Of a DNA stretch of 64,000 nt, positions 39,938 to 51,092 are shown one piece after another. The position numbers and the translations under genes were made by a program. Source of the DNA: Deltaproteobacteria bacterium HGW-Deltaproteobacteria-14. GTDB lineage: Bacteria; Myxococcota_A; UBA9042; PHBI01. The notes below the pieces were generated by a model. The model saw nothing but the letters and a program-made list of their open reading frames with translations. It was not told the origin of the DNA and did no database searches. Within the stretch, counting starts at the first letter, position 1. The number at the start of each line of letters is the position of its first letter. Location of the stretch: contig PHBI01000037.1 in the NCBI GenBank assembly GCA_002841945.1, positions 1-64,000 on the forward strand, given 5' to 3'.

Positions 39938-40486
39938 TCAGATCTCCATGATCTCCTTCTCTTTCTTCTCGGCCTCGGCGTCGAGCTGCTTGATGCACTC
40001 GTCGGTGATGACCTGGATCTCCTTGAGGGCGCGGTGCTGCTCGTCCTCGGTGACGTCGTCGTCGGACTTCACGAGGTCGTTGGCGTCGCGGCGGGTGCTG
40101 CGGGCGGCGATGCGCGCGTCCTCGGTCTGCTTCTTCAGCTGCTTGACCAGCTTCTGGCGCAGCTCGCCGGTCAGCGGCGGGATCGGCAGGCGGATGATCT
40201 CGCCGTCGTTGCCCGGCGTGATCCCGAGGTTCGAGCTGACGATGGCCTTCTCGATCGCCGTCAGGAGCGTCTTGTCCCAGGGCTTGATCGTGATGAGCCG
40301 TGGGTCGGCGACGTTGAGCGCCGCGACCTGGTTGAGCGGCGTCTGGGCGCCGTAGTACTCGACGCGGATGCCGTCGAGCATGGTCAGGTTGGCGCGGCCG
40401 GTACGGAGCTTCGCCAGGTCGCGCTGGAAAGCCTCCACGACCTTGGCCATCGAAGCGTTCAGGTCCGCGAAAATCTCGTCGAGCAT
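39938..40486 (-). CDS. frr: Ribosome recycling factor
   Basis: MLDEIFADLNASMAKVVEAFQRDLAKLRTGRANLTMLDGIRVEYYGAQTPLNQVAALNVADPRLITIKPWDK. Confidence 0.97.
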   Translation of the reverse strand: MLDEIFADLNASMAKVVEAFQRDLAKLRTGRANLTMLDGIRVEYYGAQTPLNQVAALNVADPRLITIKPWDKTLLTAIEKAIVSSNLGITPGNDGEIIRLPIPPLTGELRQKLVKQLKKQTEDARIAARSTRRDANDLVKSDDDVTEDEQHRALKEIQVITDECIKQLDAEAEKKEKEIMEI

Positions 40487-40573
40487 AGGGGCCCTCCATC
40501 TGGGTCTGGGGGCGAGCATACGCGCGGGGCCGCCTTTGACAAGCCGGCCCGACGTCGGCGATGACCGGCGGGC

Positions 40574-41305
40574 TCAGTACTTCGTCACGCCCTCGGCCAC
40601 GAGGGTCCCGATCACGTCGCCGGTGACGGCCCGCAGGATGTTGCCCGGGGTGATCATGCTGAAGACCATGATGGGCACGCCGTTGTCCTTGCAGAGCGCG
40701 ATGGCCGAGCCGTCCATGACCTTGAGGTCGAGGCTGAGCACGTCCTGGTAGCAGATGCGCTCGTAGCGGCGCGCCTCGGGGTGGCGAACCGGATCCTTGT
40801 CGTACACGCCGTCGACCTTGGTCGCCTTCATCACGACGTCGGCCTTGATCTCGGCCGCCCGCAGCGCGGCCGCGGTGTCGGTCGTGAAGTACGGGTTGCC
40901 GGTGCCGGCCGCGAAGATGATGACGCGGCCCTTCTCGAAGTGGCGCAGGGCCCGGCGCAGGATGTACGGCTCGGCCACGGCGCGCATCTCGAGCGCCGTC
41001 ATCACCCGGGTCGGGATCCCCTCGCGCTCGAGGGCGTCCTGCATCGCGAGGGCGTTCATCACGGTCGCGAGCATCCCCATCTGGTCGGCGGTCGTGCGGT
41101 CCATCCCCCCGGCCGCGCCCTTGAGGCCCCGAAAGATGTTGCCGCCGCCGATGACGAGCGCCACCTGGCAGCCGGTCCGGCTGACCGCGGCGACCTGCTC
41201 GGCGATCCCCTTGAGGGTCGGCACGTCGATTCCGAAACTACCGGGCCCCATCAGGGCCTCGCCGGACAGCTTGAGCAGGATCCGCCGGTACTTGAGCTCA
41301 CCCAT
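40574..41305 (-). CDS. pyrH: UMP kinase
   Basis: [32 protein letters not shown]...[38 protein letters not shown]. Confidence 0.97.
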   Translation of the reverse strand: MGELKYRRILLKLSGEALMGPGSFGIDVPTLKGIAEQVAAVSRTGCQVALVIGGGNIFRGLKGAAGGMDRTTADQMGMLATVMNALAMQDALEREGIPTRVMTALEMRAVAEPYILRRALRHFEKGRVIIFAAGTGNPYFTTDTAAALRAAEIKADVVMKATKVDGVYDKDPVRHPEARRYERICYQDVLSLDLKVMDGSAIALCKDNGVPIMVFSMITPGNILRAVTGDVIGTLVAEGVTKY

Positions 41306-41374
41306 GACGCGCCTCTCCATCTATCGATTCTGGCGGTGCTGATCGACCGCCCGAGCGAGCGGTCGCGATGCCCT

Positions 41375-41418
41375 GAGACACGAAAGGCACCGAAGCGAAC
41401 CCCGGTGCCTTTCGTCTC
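41375..41418 (-). terminator. Intrinsic-type hairpin between tsf and pyrH
   Basis: GAGACACGAAAGGCACCG...CGGTGCCTTTCGTCTC inverted repeat. Confidence 0.75.
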
Positions 41419-41438
41419 GAATCACTGCTCGACAGCCC

Positions 41439-42089
41439 TTACAGGCCAGCCTGCTTGGCGACCTCGGCGGCGAAGTCGTCGGAGCGCTTCTCGATGCCCT
41501 CGCCGACCTCGTAGCGGGTGAAGCGGCGCACCGAGATCTTCTCGCCGAGCTTGCCCGTGAGCTCCTTCTCGAGGTCACCGACGGTCTTGTCGGGGTCCTT
41601 CACGAAGGGCTGGTCGAGGAGGCAGACCTCCTTGAGCCACTTCTTGAGACGCCCCTCGACCATCTTCTCGGCGATGTTGGCGGGCTTGCCCTCCTCGATC
41701 GCCTGGCCCTTGAAGATCTCCTTCTGGTGGGCGATCTCCGCGGCGTCGATCTCGGTGTCGCGCACGACGAGCGGGTTCGACGCGGCGACGTGCATCGCGA
41801 TGTCGCGAGCGAAGGCCTGGAAGTCCTCGTTGCGAGCGACGAAGTCGGTCTCGCAGTTCACCTCGACGAGCACCGCGATGCGGCCACCGGCGTGCACGTA
41901 GCTGCCGCAGGTCCCCTCGGCCGCGATGCGCCCGGCCTTCTTGGTGACGCTGGCGAGCTGCTTCTTCTGGAGGTACTCGATGGCCTTGTCCATGTCGCCG
42001 TCGGTCTCGGCGAGGGCGGCCTTGCAGTCCATGAAGCCCGCTCCGGTGCGATCGCGGAGCTCCTTCACAACGCTTGCGCTGACGCTCAT
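41439..42089 (-). CDS. tsf: Elongation factor Ts
   Basis: [43 protein letters not shown]...[15 protein letters not shown]. Confidence 0.97.
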   Translation of the reverse strand: MSVSASVVKELRDRTGAGFMDCKAALAETDGDMDKAIEYLQKKQLASVTKKAGRIAAEGTCGSYVHAGGRIAVLVEVNCETDFVARNEDFQAFARDIAMHVAASNPLVVRDTEIDAAEIAHQKEIFKGQAIEEGKPANIAEKMVEGRLKKWLKEVCLLDQPFVKDPDKTVGDLEKELTGKLGEKISVRRFTRYEVGEGIEKRSDDFAAEVAKQAGL

Positions 42090-42208
42090 GTCCTTGTCTC
42101 CCAGGCGGCTCGCTCGCCGCACCTGTGTGGTCGCGCGCCCGGCTGTCGGGCCGCGTGACGGGTGGGGTGGAGACCCGGGGGCGCGAACGCCCCCGGGGTC
42201 CAGGCCTA

Positions 42209-43072
<864 letters not shown>

Positions 43073-43260
43073 GGCTTGAATCCTCGCTTTCGTTTGCCTC
43101 CACTCCCCGAGCGGCCGTCTAACGGACGCCACGAAAGTCCGGGAAGTGTGCGAATTTATTGCCGCTTTGCGGAGGGTCCCCGCGAAATCGGCCGGCGCGC
43201 TATAGCACGTGAGGCCCGGCGCAGCAAGCACGAGGTTTGGCGGCCGGCCCGTCGGCCGGC

Positions 43261-43797
43261 TCACGGCGGGCCGGCGATCGCCTCGAGCGCGTCGAGCGCC
43301 GCACGCTTGGCGGCGATCGAGCGCAGCGCCACGCTGGCCTCGGTGAGCAGGCCGCCGTCGTCGGCGACCGGGTCGCGCCGGAAGACGACCGTGATCAGAT
43401 CGGGCGCGTGGGCGCGCAGGCCGAGGTTGGCCACGACGCTGCTCGCGCGGAGGATGGCCGTGATCCGACCGCTGAGCAGATCGCCGCGGACCACGTCGCG
43501 CAGCGCGCCGGGGGCGCCGTTGCGCACCGCGATCGGCGCCGGCAGCCCCCCGCGGGGGACGACCGGGCGCTCCGACAGCGCGCCCCGCGCCCCGTCGACC
43601 ACCCGGCGGACCTCCGCCTCGGCGAGGTCGTTGGCGTCGCGATAGCGCGCGTACTCCTCGCGGGCGAGGGCGAGCGCGGCCCCCTCGCGGCCGGAGCGCC
43701 AGGCGTTCACGGCGTCCGGGTAGGTGTCGAGGCTGCCGGCGCAGGCGGCGAGGAGCAGCGCGACCGTCACCGCCGACGCGGCGGGACGGACGCTCAT
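43261..43797 (-). CDS. Hypothetical lipoprotein
   Basis: MSVRPAASAVTVALLLAACAGSLDTYPDAVNAW lipobox. Confidence 0.65.
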   Translation of the reverse strand: MSVRPAASAVTVALLLAACAGSLDTYPDAVNAWRSGREGAALALAREEYARYRDANDLAEAEVRRVVDGARGALSERPVVPRGGLPAPIAVRNGAPGALRDVVRGDLLSGRITAILRASSVVANLGLRAHAPDLITVVFRRDPVADDGGLLTEASVALRSIAAKRAALDALEAIAGPP

Positions 43798-44858
43798 GGC
43801 GAGCTCCAGCGGGCGCGCAGCGCCTGGATCGCCCCGGGAACGATGACGCACCCCGCGGGGTGGTAGGCCGCGCGGGCGAGCTCGATCGGCGCGACCTCGC
43901 CGCCGTGGGCGGTGTGGGCGACCAGGCTCATCGGGCCCCCGCCGGAGCCGGTCGGGCCCGGCGGCGCGGGGTCGAAGGTGACCCAGAGGCGGCCCGGGCC
44001 CTCGAGCAGCCAGCCCGTGAGGGCGTCGCGGTGGGCGTCGGGGTCGGCGGGGGTGGCGGCCGTCTCGAAGGCGATCACCGCGTCGACGTCGGGGTCGGCG
44101 CCGGCGGCGGTCAGGACGGCGGCCGTGTCGTCCGCGCCCAGGCGGTGGCGCGCGAGGGTCGGGCCAGGGGAGGAGCCGCGCCAGGGGCGCCGCAGGGCCT
44201 CGAGCGCCGCCTCGAAGCGGTCGGCGCGGTCCGGCTGCCCGGGCCAGATGCCGGCGCGGAGCCAGCGGACGTCCGCCTCGACGTGGACGTCGACGGGATC
44301 GGCGTCGAGGCCGCGGCGCAGGTGCGGCGAGGGGAGGTCGAGCCCGGTGATCTTCTCGGCGCCGAGGCGCAGCGGCACCGAGGTCAGGTCGACGACGAGG
44401 TGCAGGCCCGCCACGGCGGCCATGTCGACCAGGGCAAAGCGCCGGTGGGGCAGCCCGAGGGCGAGGGTCGCGAGCCCCCAGCCGAGGGCGCGCCCGGGAT
44501 CGTGGCTGCGGACCGCGCGGGCGGCGAGGACCGCGACGAGCTCCGGGTCGGCGAGGGCCTCGCGGAGGCGCCGATCGAGCTCCGGGGCCTCGCCGTCGAG
44601 CAGGACCTCGGGGGCGAGGGGGTGGTCGTCGACGCTGAGCGCGCGATAGCGGAGCGCCGCGAGGAGCAGGGTCGGCCTGGCGAACACGCCGCTGAACGAC
44701 CGGCTCACCCAGGCGCGGCTCAGCGGGGTGAGCAGCGCCGGGTCGTCGCGCAGGGCGCGCAGCGCGACGAGCAGGCGGTCGTAGGCGCCGGGCCCCTCCC
44801 CGGTGGTCAGGCGGGGCGAGAGCAGGTCTGCGGCGAGGCCGTCGGTTCCGGTGGGCAT
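43794..44858 (-). CDS. DUF2332-like protein
   Basis: HPLAPEVL..., FALVDMAAVAGLHLVVDL and overall layout resemble DUF2332; family assignment tentative. Confidence 0.5.
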   Translation of the reverse strand: MPTGTDGLAADLLSPRLTTGEGPGAYDRLLVALRALRDDPALLTPLSRAWVSRSFSGVFARPTLLLAALRYRALSVDDHPLAPEVLLDGEAPELDRRLREALADPELVAVLAARAVRSHDPGRALGWGLATLALGLPHRRFALVDMAAVAGLHLVVDLTSVPLRLGAEKITGLDLPSPHLRRGLDADPVDVHVEADVRWLRAGIWPGQPDRADRFEAALEALRRPWRGSSPGPTLARHRLGADDTAAVLTAAGADPDVDAVIAFETAATPADPDAHRDALTGWLLEGPGRLWVTFDPAPPGPTGSGGGPMSLVAHTAHGGEVAPIELARAAYHPAGCVIVPGAIQALRARWSSP

Positions 44859-44950
44859 GAGGCCCGTGTAGCAGGCGTTCGCCCGGGGGCCAACCACGAT
44901 GTGGGGCGCGGTCGGATGAGGCGCCGACCCGACGGGGCGGCCGGCGCCGG

Positions 44951-44984
44951 GCGTGTGATTGATCAACGTTGATCAATCACACGC
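44951..44984. promoter_or_regulatory. Perfect 34-bp AT-rich-core palindrome GCGTGTGATTGATCAACGTTGATCAATCACACGC
   Basis: Read directly; equal to its reverse complement; sits between the serpin stop (44992) and the next gene start (44858). Confidence 0.9.
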
Positions 44985-44991
44985 TCCGCGC

Positions 44992-46296
44992 TCATCCGGC
45001 GGTGGGATCCGCGACGCGCCCCATGAAGAGGAGCGCGCCGCTGCGGTCGTCGCGCAGAGCGAAGAAGAACGGGTGGTCGGCGCGGAAGACCGGGGCCGGG
45101 CGCGGCGCGGCCGACTTCCTCGTCATCACGACGGCGGTCGCGGCGGCCGCCTCGGTGCCCGCCTCGTCGACCAAGACGTAGGCCTCGTGGATGACCGCGC
45201 TGATGTAGAGGTCCTTGGCGCCGCTCATGGGGCTGAAGTCGGCCGCCTGGGTGAAGGCCGTACGCATCCCGAGGGCGGTGAGCGGCGCCTTCATCGCGGT
45301 GTTCACGCGCATCTCGAAGCGCGGGAAGTAGACCTCGATCCTGCGGCCGCCGAGCGCGTCGAGCCAGCCCGGGAGATCGGCGGCGAGGCCGGCCTCGAGG
45401 GCCGCGAGCCCGTCCTTCGCCTTGGGGAGCACGACGATCATCGAGATGCCCGCCCCCTGGTAGGGCATGCTCAGGACCTGCGCGCGCTCATCCTCGGCGT
45501 AGTCGAAGCTCCCCTTGCGGTACATCAGCTCGGCCGACACGGTCTTGTCGGCGCTGACGAAGAAGTCCGCGGGCTTCGTGTCGGCGGCCGCGAAGGCCTC
45601 GGCCCACAGGCCCTTGAAGTACACGGCGTTGGTCAGCACGAGCTTGGTCTGGGCGGTCAGCAGCCCCGACGGGATGAGGTTCGGGATCTTCTCGTGGGTC
45701 TGCCCCGAGACCCAGCCGTTGATGGTCGCGCGGGCGGCCTCGGAGGCGGCGAAGTCGACGCGCTCGAGCCCCGCGCCGTAGTGCTTGGTCGCGGCGGCCA
45801 GGAACGCGTCCTGGAAGGCGTATCCGGCCTGGCCCCAGAGGCGGTTGGCGATCGCGATCTGGGTCTTCGGCCCGCGGTCGTCGGTGAGCTCGCGCTGGAG
45901 CGCGCCGAAGGACGCGTGGGCGCCGCTCTCGGGCAGGCGCAGCGCGGCGCGCATCTCGGCCTCGGTCGTGCCGGCGGCGCCGAGCGACGTCATCGACAGC
46001 GCGAGCGAGAGGCTCACCGGCGAGACGAAGCGGTTGCCGGCGCCGACGCGGAGCTGGTCGTAGAGGGCGAAGGCGAAGGCGTTGTTGGCGTCGGCCGCGG
46101 CCTTGGCGCTGCCCTCGGGGGCGGCGGGCGCGGCGGCGACGGCGGGCCGGGGATCGGCGGGGGGCGGCGCGGGGGCCGCGGGGTCCTCGTCGGCGATCAC
46201 GACGACGGGCCCGTTGTCGGGGGTGACCGGGGCCGAAGAGCTGGGGCAGGCGGCGAGCGCGCCGAAGGTCAGGAGCAGGGGCAGGAGCTTGGCCAC
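44992..46296 (-). CDS. Serpin (serine protease inhibitor), lipoprotein-type signal
   Basis: NAFAFALYDQL..NRFVSPVSLSLALSMTSLGAAGTTEAEMRAAL, LVLTNAVYFKGLWAEAF, EAGTEAAAATAVVMTRKSAAPRPAPVFRADHPFFFALRDDRSGALLFMGRVADP. GTG start. Confidence 0.93.
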   Translation of the reverse strand: MAKLLPLLLTFGALAACPSSSAPVTPDNGPVVVIADEDPAAPAPPPADPRPAVAAAPAAPEGSAKAAADANNAFAFALYDQLRVGAGNRFVSPVSLSLALSMTSLGAAGTTEAEMRAALRLPESGAHASFGALQRELTDDRGPKTQIAIANRLWGQAGYAFQDAFLAAATKHYGAGLERVDFAASEAARATINGWVSGQTHEKIPNLIPSGLLTAQTKLVLTNAVYFKGLWAEAFAAADTKPADFFVSADKTVSAELMYRKGSFDYAEDERAQVLSMPYQGAGISMIVVLPKAKDGLAALEAGLAADLPGWLDALGGRRIEVYFPRFEMRVNTAMKAPLTALGMRTAFTQAADFSPMSGAKDLYISAVIHEAYVLVDEAGTEAAAATAVVMTRKSAAPRPAPVFRADHPFFFALRDDRSGALLFMGRVADPTAG

Positions 46297-46396
46297 GATC
46301 GTCTCCTCGGGGTGCGGGGTCCGCGCTGATACGTGCGTCGGGGGCGATCGTTCTATCCTCAGCGGCGCCCGAACGCGACCCCAATCCCGACGGCGG

Positions 46397-48322
46397 TCAC
46401 TCGCAGACTGGCGGCCCGACCACCAGCTCGCCACCGCTCATGTCGCATTGCACAACGCCCCCGACGCGCCAGCAGCGGATGCTGCCGTAGGTCGGCGGGT
46501 CACCGCCGTCGCTGACCACGCCGAAGAGGTAGTGGCGCTCGGAGGCGCAGCTCCGCCCCTGCTCGACGCACTGGTTGGCGTCCTCGTCGCACAGCGCCTC
46601 GTCGCAATAGTCCGCCGGCGGGCCGCAGCTCAGCGGCGCGCCGAGGCACTCGCCCTGTGCGCTGCACACGGTGTCCTCGGTGCAGAACAGGCCGTCGTCG
46701 CAGCTGGCGCCGGAGGCGAGCGGGGTGGTCTGGCAGGCGCCGGTGAAGGTGTTGCAGCTGTCGGCGGTGCAGCCGTCGCCGTCGTCGCAGTCGGCGTCGT
46801 CGTTGCACCGCCCGACGCACAGCCCGGTGTCGAGGTCGCAGCGGCCGCTCGCGACGCACTGGCCGTCGTCGTCGCAGGGGCCGTAGCCGACCTCGAAGCG
46901 GCAGGCGGCGCTGCAGCCGTCGCCGTCGACGACGTTGCCGTCATCGCAGGCCTCGCTCGCGTCGAGGGTGTCGTCGCCGCAACCGGGGACGCGGAAGCGG
47001 TTGTAGTAGGCGAAGAGGCCGGTGCCGCCGGCGGCCGTGTTCTGCGACACCAGGCCGAGCTGGAAGTCACCCGCGGCGCTGACCGCGTGGTTGCCGCCGG
47101 CGAGGGGGACGCGGACGCGGGTCACGGTGGGTAGACCCGGGACGGTCGCGCTCGAGGCGCCGACGGGGGCGGCGCCGTCGATGAGCAGCGAGCCGACCTG
47201 GGCGGTGGGCAAGAACGCGCTGATCTCGCCGCTCCCGTGAACGTTGAAGGCCAGCGTCTGGGCGCCGCCGGAGGCCGCGAAGGACAGCGGCGGGATGATG
47301 CTCATGCCGTGCTCGCAGCGGTCCTCCCCGGCGTCCTGGAAGACGTAGGCGGGCGCCGAGGTCTCGATGAGCGTCAGCGAGGTGTTCGCGAAGCGGTACT
47401 TCTGGCCGGGCTGGAGGGTGGTGGTCAGCGCGCCGTTGATCCACACCTCGGTGTCGGCGCTGTCGGCGACGACCGTGACGCGGTCGCCGTCCGGGGCCGG
47501 ATAGGCGTCGACGGCGTAGACGGTGCCGAGGCCCGAGGTGGGGATGAGGTTGTCGAGGCCGTCGTCGCCGCAGCCGGTGGCGCTCGTCGGCTCGCAGCCC
47601 CCGGAGCCGCCCCAGCCGCGGCCGCCGGAGACGACGCTGATCGGGGCGTCCGCGGTGACGAGGGCGCCGGTGAGGTCGTAGCCGCAGCCGCCGGAGAGGG
47701 TGCGCAGGAGGTAGGTCTGCTGCGGCGCCAGGATGATGACCCGGACGCCGGCCGCGAGGCCGTCCCCCCAGGCGACGCCGGCAGGGGGCGTCACCGTGAC
47801 CGTCGCACCGAGGGGCGCGTAGAAGATGACGACGTCGTGGCCGGTCGTCGGGAAGCTGCCGGCCTCGTCGAGGGTGTAGCCGCCGACGCGAAAGCGGGTG
47901 CCGAGGGCGGTGTTGTGGTCCTTGATGGTCGCCGAGCTGTTCCACGGCCCGCTGATCTCGCGGGCGACGACGCTGAGCTGGGGGGCGTCGGCGACGACGA
48001 AGACGCCGCGGGTCTCGGCGACGGCGTAGGCGCTGGCGACGCCGGTCGTGGTCGACAGCGGCACGAAGACGGGCGTGCCGGCGGTGGCGGTGAATGGCTG
48101 CGCGCTCTGGCCGGGGAAGGTGTAGGTCCCCGACACGGTGCCGGTCGCGGCGGCGAGCACGATGTCCCAGGTGACGGCGTGCGGCGGGGCCGGCATCTGC
48201 GGCGGGACGTAGAAGCAGGTCTTGTTCTGGGGGCAGTTCTGGGCGCGGGCGGTCGACGCCGCGCCGGCGAGGCTGAGAGCGGCGACGACGGCGGCGAGGA
48301 GGGCGCGGGTCGATAGCGGCAT
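46397..48322 (-). CDS. Secreted IgGFc-binding-like protein with Cys-rich (DUF4215-type) C-terminus
   Basis: Signal MPLSTRALLAAVVAALSLAGAASTARA; APISVVSGGRGWGGSGGCEPTSATGCGDDGLDNLIPTSGLGTVYAVDAYPAP; CGDDTLDASEACDDGNVVDGDGCSAACRFEVGYG. Confidence 0.75.
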   Translation of the reverse strand: MPLSTRALLAAVVAALSLAGAASTARAQNCPQNKTCFYVPPQMPAPPHAVTWDIVLAAATGTVSGTYTFPGQSAQPFTATAGTPVFVPLSTTTGVASAYAVAETRGVFVVADAPQLSVVAREISGPWNSSATIKDHNTALGTRFRVGGYTLDEAGSFPTTGHDVVIFYAPLGATVTVTPPAGVAWGDGLAAGVRVIILAPQQTYLLRTLSGGCGYDLTGALVTADAPISVVSGGRGWGGSGGCEPTSATGCGDDGLDNLIPTSGLGTVYAVDAYPAPDGDRVTVVADSADTEVWINGALTTTLQPGQKYRFANTSLTLIETSAPAYVFQDAGEDRCEHGMSIIPPLSFAASGGAQTLAFNVHGSGEISAFLPTAQVGSLLIDGAAPVGASSATVPGLPTVTRVRVPLAGGNHAVSAAGDFQLGLVSQNTAAGGTGLFAYYNRFRVPGCGDDTLDASEACDDGNVVDGDGCSAACRFEVGYGPCDDDGQCVASGRCDLDTGLCVGRCNDDADCDDGDGCTADSCNTFTGACQTTPLASGASCDDGLFCTEDTVCSAQGECLGAPLSCGPPADYCDEALCDEDANQCVEQGRSCASERHYLFGVVSDGGDPPTYGSIRCWRVGGVVQCDMSGGELVVGPPVCE

Positions 48323-48414
48323 GGGAGCTTCCTGATTCGGTGGAGCGACGCGAGTGTACCGCAATGCCGCGAGGCCGGTCAGCCGGTTTCGCGAGGCCCG
48401 CCGACCCGGCGGCG

Positions 48415-49398
48415 TCAGCGCGCGAAGCTCGGACAGGTCTCCACCGGCAGGCAGTAGCCGGTGGCCTCCGGCGCGTCGGCGATGGGGCAGCAGCGCCAGC
48501 CCGCGCAGTCGGCGTCGGTCACGCACGGGCCGGGCTGGGCCACGGTGCAGGTCGAGGTCGAGTCCGAGCCGCTGCAGGCGTCGAGGGCGGCCTTGTCGCT
48601 CTCGCCCACGACCACCTCGGCGCCGCTCGGGCAGGTGATCACGGTGGTGGCGTTGTCGTCGCCGTCGCGCAGGGCGTAGCTCGGGCCCGCGGTGACCTGG
48701 AGGGTCGCGCTGTTGTCGGCGCTCTCGCTGGCGCGCACGGTGCCGCACAGCCTGTCGGTCGGGCCGAACAGCTGGCCGACCGCCACCCCGCCGGCGTACT
48801 TCCAGGTCATGCGCGCGCCGTTGTCCCAGGTCACGTTCGCGGCGGATCCGGGGGTCGTCCCGACCACGACCTGACACGGCCCCGACGGGTGGAAGCACTC
48901 CACGAGCATCGCCCCGAGCGGCGCCGCGCAGGTGCCCGCGACCGGGTTGGCGTCGCAGCTGATGCTGCCGTCGCCGCAGGCCTCGGGGAGCTCCTCGCTC
49001 GGCGGGTCGGAGAGGCTGTCGCGGGGGTCGGACTGGTCGACGATGCAGTCGCCGTCGACATCGGCGCTGCTGCTCTCGATGGCGTCGAGGCGCCCGTCGC
49101 CGTCGCTGTCGCGGGGGGCGGTGAGGTCGCCGAGCTCGGCGGGATCCGACACACCGTCGCCGTCGCTGTCGGCGCGCAGCGGGTCGGTCCCGAGGGCGAC
49201 CTCGACGCGGTTGACGAGGCTGTCGCCGTCGTCGTCGGCCTCGGGATCGAGGCACACGCCGGAGGCGCAGAGCCCGCTCGCGCACTGCCCGTCCGAGGTG
49301 CAGCTCGCGCCGATCTTGCGGAGGCCCGCGTCGGGGCAGCCGGCGGTGGTCGCGGCGAGGGCGAGGGACACCAGCGAGAGGGTGACGCGTGTGCTCAT
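48415..49398 (-). CDS. Lipoprotein with TSP3-like Ca-binding repeats
   Basis: AATTAGCPDAG lipobox; CTSDGQCASGLCASGVCLDPEADDDGDSLVNRVEVALGTDPLRADSDGDGVSDPAE. Confidence 0.8.
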   Translation of the reverse strand: MSTRVTLSLVSLALAATTAGCPDAGLRKIGASCTSDGQCASGLCASGVCLDPEADDDGDSLVNRVEVALGTDPLRADSDGDGVSDPAELGDLTAPRDSDGDGRLDAIESSSADVDGDCIVDQSDPRDSLSDPPSEELPEACGDGSISCDANPVAGTCAAPLGAMLVECFHPSGPCQVVVGTTPGSAANVTWDNGARMTWKYAGGVAVGQLFGPTDRLCGTVRASESADNSATLQVTAGPSYALRDGDDNATTVITCPSGAEVVVGESDKAALDACSGSDSTSTCTVAQPGPCVTDADCAGWRCCPIADAPEATGYCLPVETCPSFAR

Positions 49399-49661
49399 GG
49401 GACCTCCGAAGGCGCGGGCACGGGGCGCGACGGCCGCTCGATCGAGGCGCGCGACGGCCCCGTACCACGGGAGCCGGCGGCCACGTCAAGCGGCGGGCAC
49501 GCGCCGCTCGGGACGGGGTGCGTCAGCAGGCCCAGGGGTTGTGTGCGTTCACCCGATCGCCGGGGCGCCGCCGGCGGAGGATCGCGGGGAACAGCGGGTC
49601 GCGGGATGGCCTGGATCTTGCTGCATAATCCCCGGAAAAGACTAGCTTCTTTCACCGGAGC

Positions 49662-51068
49662 ATGGTCATGACGCCCCGTCCCCACCTCATCGCGGCGGCG
49701 TTCGCCTTGGCCCCCGTGCTCGGGGCCTGCGCCGGCGCCCCACTCTACCCACGCGAGACCGCGGCGGCTTGCCACGCCGGGGTCGGGAGCGCCTGCGTCG
49801 AGCTCGGCGCCGGGCTCCGCGCCACCCACCCGATGCGGGCGCGCGCGTTCCTGACCGCGGGGTGCGACGCGGGGCACCCGGCGAGCTGCGCCGCCCTCGC
49901 GGACATGGTGCTCCGCGGCGAGGGCGCCCCCGCCTCGCGCGCGTTCGCCTCGCAGCTCCTCCACGCCGCCTGTGCCGCGGCGCCTGGGAGCCGCGCCTGC
50001 ACCGCCCTCGCGGACCTCGACGCCGCCTGGGTCGACGCCGTGTCGGTGGGGCGCGCCCAGACCTGCGTGATGACCGCCGGGGCGACGATCTGGTGCTGGA
50101 GGCGCAACGATCACGGCCAGTGCGGGCAGGCGGCGCCCGAGGTGCGGGTGGGCGACGCCCGCCACGGCGCCGAGATCGCGGTCGCGCGGCCCCGGCGGGT
50201 GCTGCTCGGCGGCGAGGATCGGCCGGCGACCACCCTGTCGGTCGGCGTGGACCACGCCTGCGCGCTCGACCACCGCGGCGAGGTCTGGTGCTGGGGCGAC
50301 GGCGCGCGCTACGGGACGCTCGGCCTCGGCGCCCCCGAGAGCGCCCGGCCGCTGCAGGTGGTGACCGAGCCCAGGATGGTGTTCCGGGGCGCTCACTACG
50401 GCTGGGTCGGCCCGCCGCTGCGCGGCGCGCGGGACGTCGTGGCCGGGGACTGCTACTCGTGCGCGCTGCTGCGGAGCGGCGCGGTGGCGTGCTGGGGCTG
50501 CAGCCAGGGGTACTGGGATGACGCGGCGGCGGTGCGCGCGACGCCCGACCTCGAGGATGGCCTGATGATCGCCGGGGGTGCGCACGAGGCATGCGTGCTG
50601 ACCCGCCGCGGGGGCATCACCTGCGGGCTCCCCGACCGCCCCCGCGTGCTCGAGGGCGTGCCGCCCCTCGTCGTCGGGCTGGCGGTGGGAGACGTCCCCC
50701 TGGCGGTGACCGCGGACGGCGGGGTGTGGCTCTGGCCAGCGGTCGGGGAGGTGCCGACCCGGCTCGCCGTGGCGCCGGCGGTCGCCGTCCGCGCCTGGGG
50801 CGACCGCGCCTGCCTGCGGACCGCGGAGGGGCAGGTGAGCTGCGGGTGGCTTCGCGACGGGGCGATCGTGGACCTCGCCGACGTCGACGCCTTCGGGGCC
50901 GCGATCGGGTTCGACGCGCCGAGGGCGCGGGCCGGCGCCCACGGCTGCGCGGTGACCCGCGAGGGCCGCGTCGTGTGCGTCGGAGCCAACGACTGGGGCC
51001 AGCTCGGCGCCGGCGATCGCGAGCCGCGCGCGCAGGCGGTCACGGTCACCCTGCCTGGCGTCCCATAG
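49662..51068 (+). CDS. Lipoprotein with RCC1-like repeats
   Basis: ALAPVLGACAGAP lipobox; repeats such as VSVGRAQTCVMTAGATIWCWRRNDHGQCGQ, LSVGVDHACALDHRGEVWCWGDG, GANDWGQLGAGDREPRAQ. Confidence 0.8.
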   Translation: MVMTPRPHLIAAAFALAPVLGACAGAPLYPRETAAACHAGVGSACVELGAGLRATHPMRARAFLTAGCDAGHPASCAALADMVLRGEGAPASRAFASQLLHAACAAAPGSRACTALADLDAAWVDAVSVGRAQTCVMTAGATIWCWRRNDHGQCGQAAPEVRVGDARHGAEIAVARPRRVLLGGEDRPATTLSVGVDHACALDHRGEVWCWGDGARYGTLGLGAPESARPLQVVTEPRMVFRGAHYGWVGPPLRGARDVVAGDCYSCALLRSGAVACWGCSQGYWDDAAAVRATPDLEDGLMIAGGAHEACVLTRRGGITCGLPDRPRVLEGVPPLVVGLAVGDVPLAVTADGGVWLWPAVGEVPTRLAVAPAVAVRAWGDRACLRTAEGQVSCGWLRDGAIVDLADVDAFGAAIGFDAPRARAGAHGCAVTREGRVVCVGANDWGQLGAGDREPRAQAVTVTLPGVP

Positions 51069-51092
51069 CGCTTCGGGCGACGCCCCCTCGCC

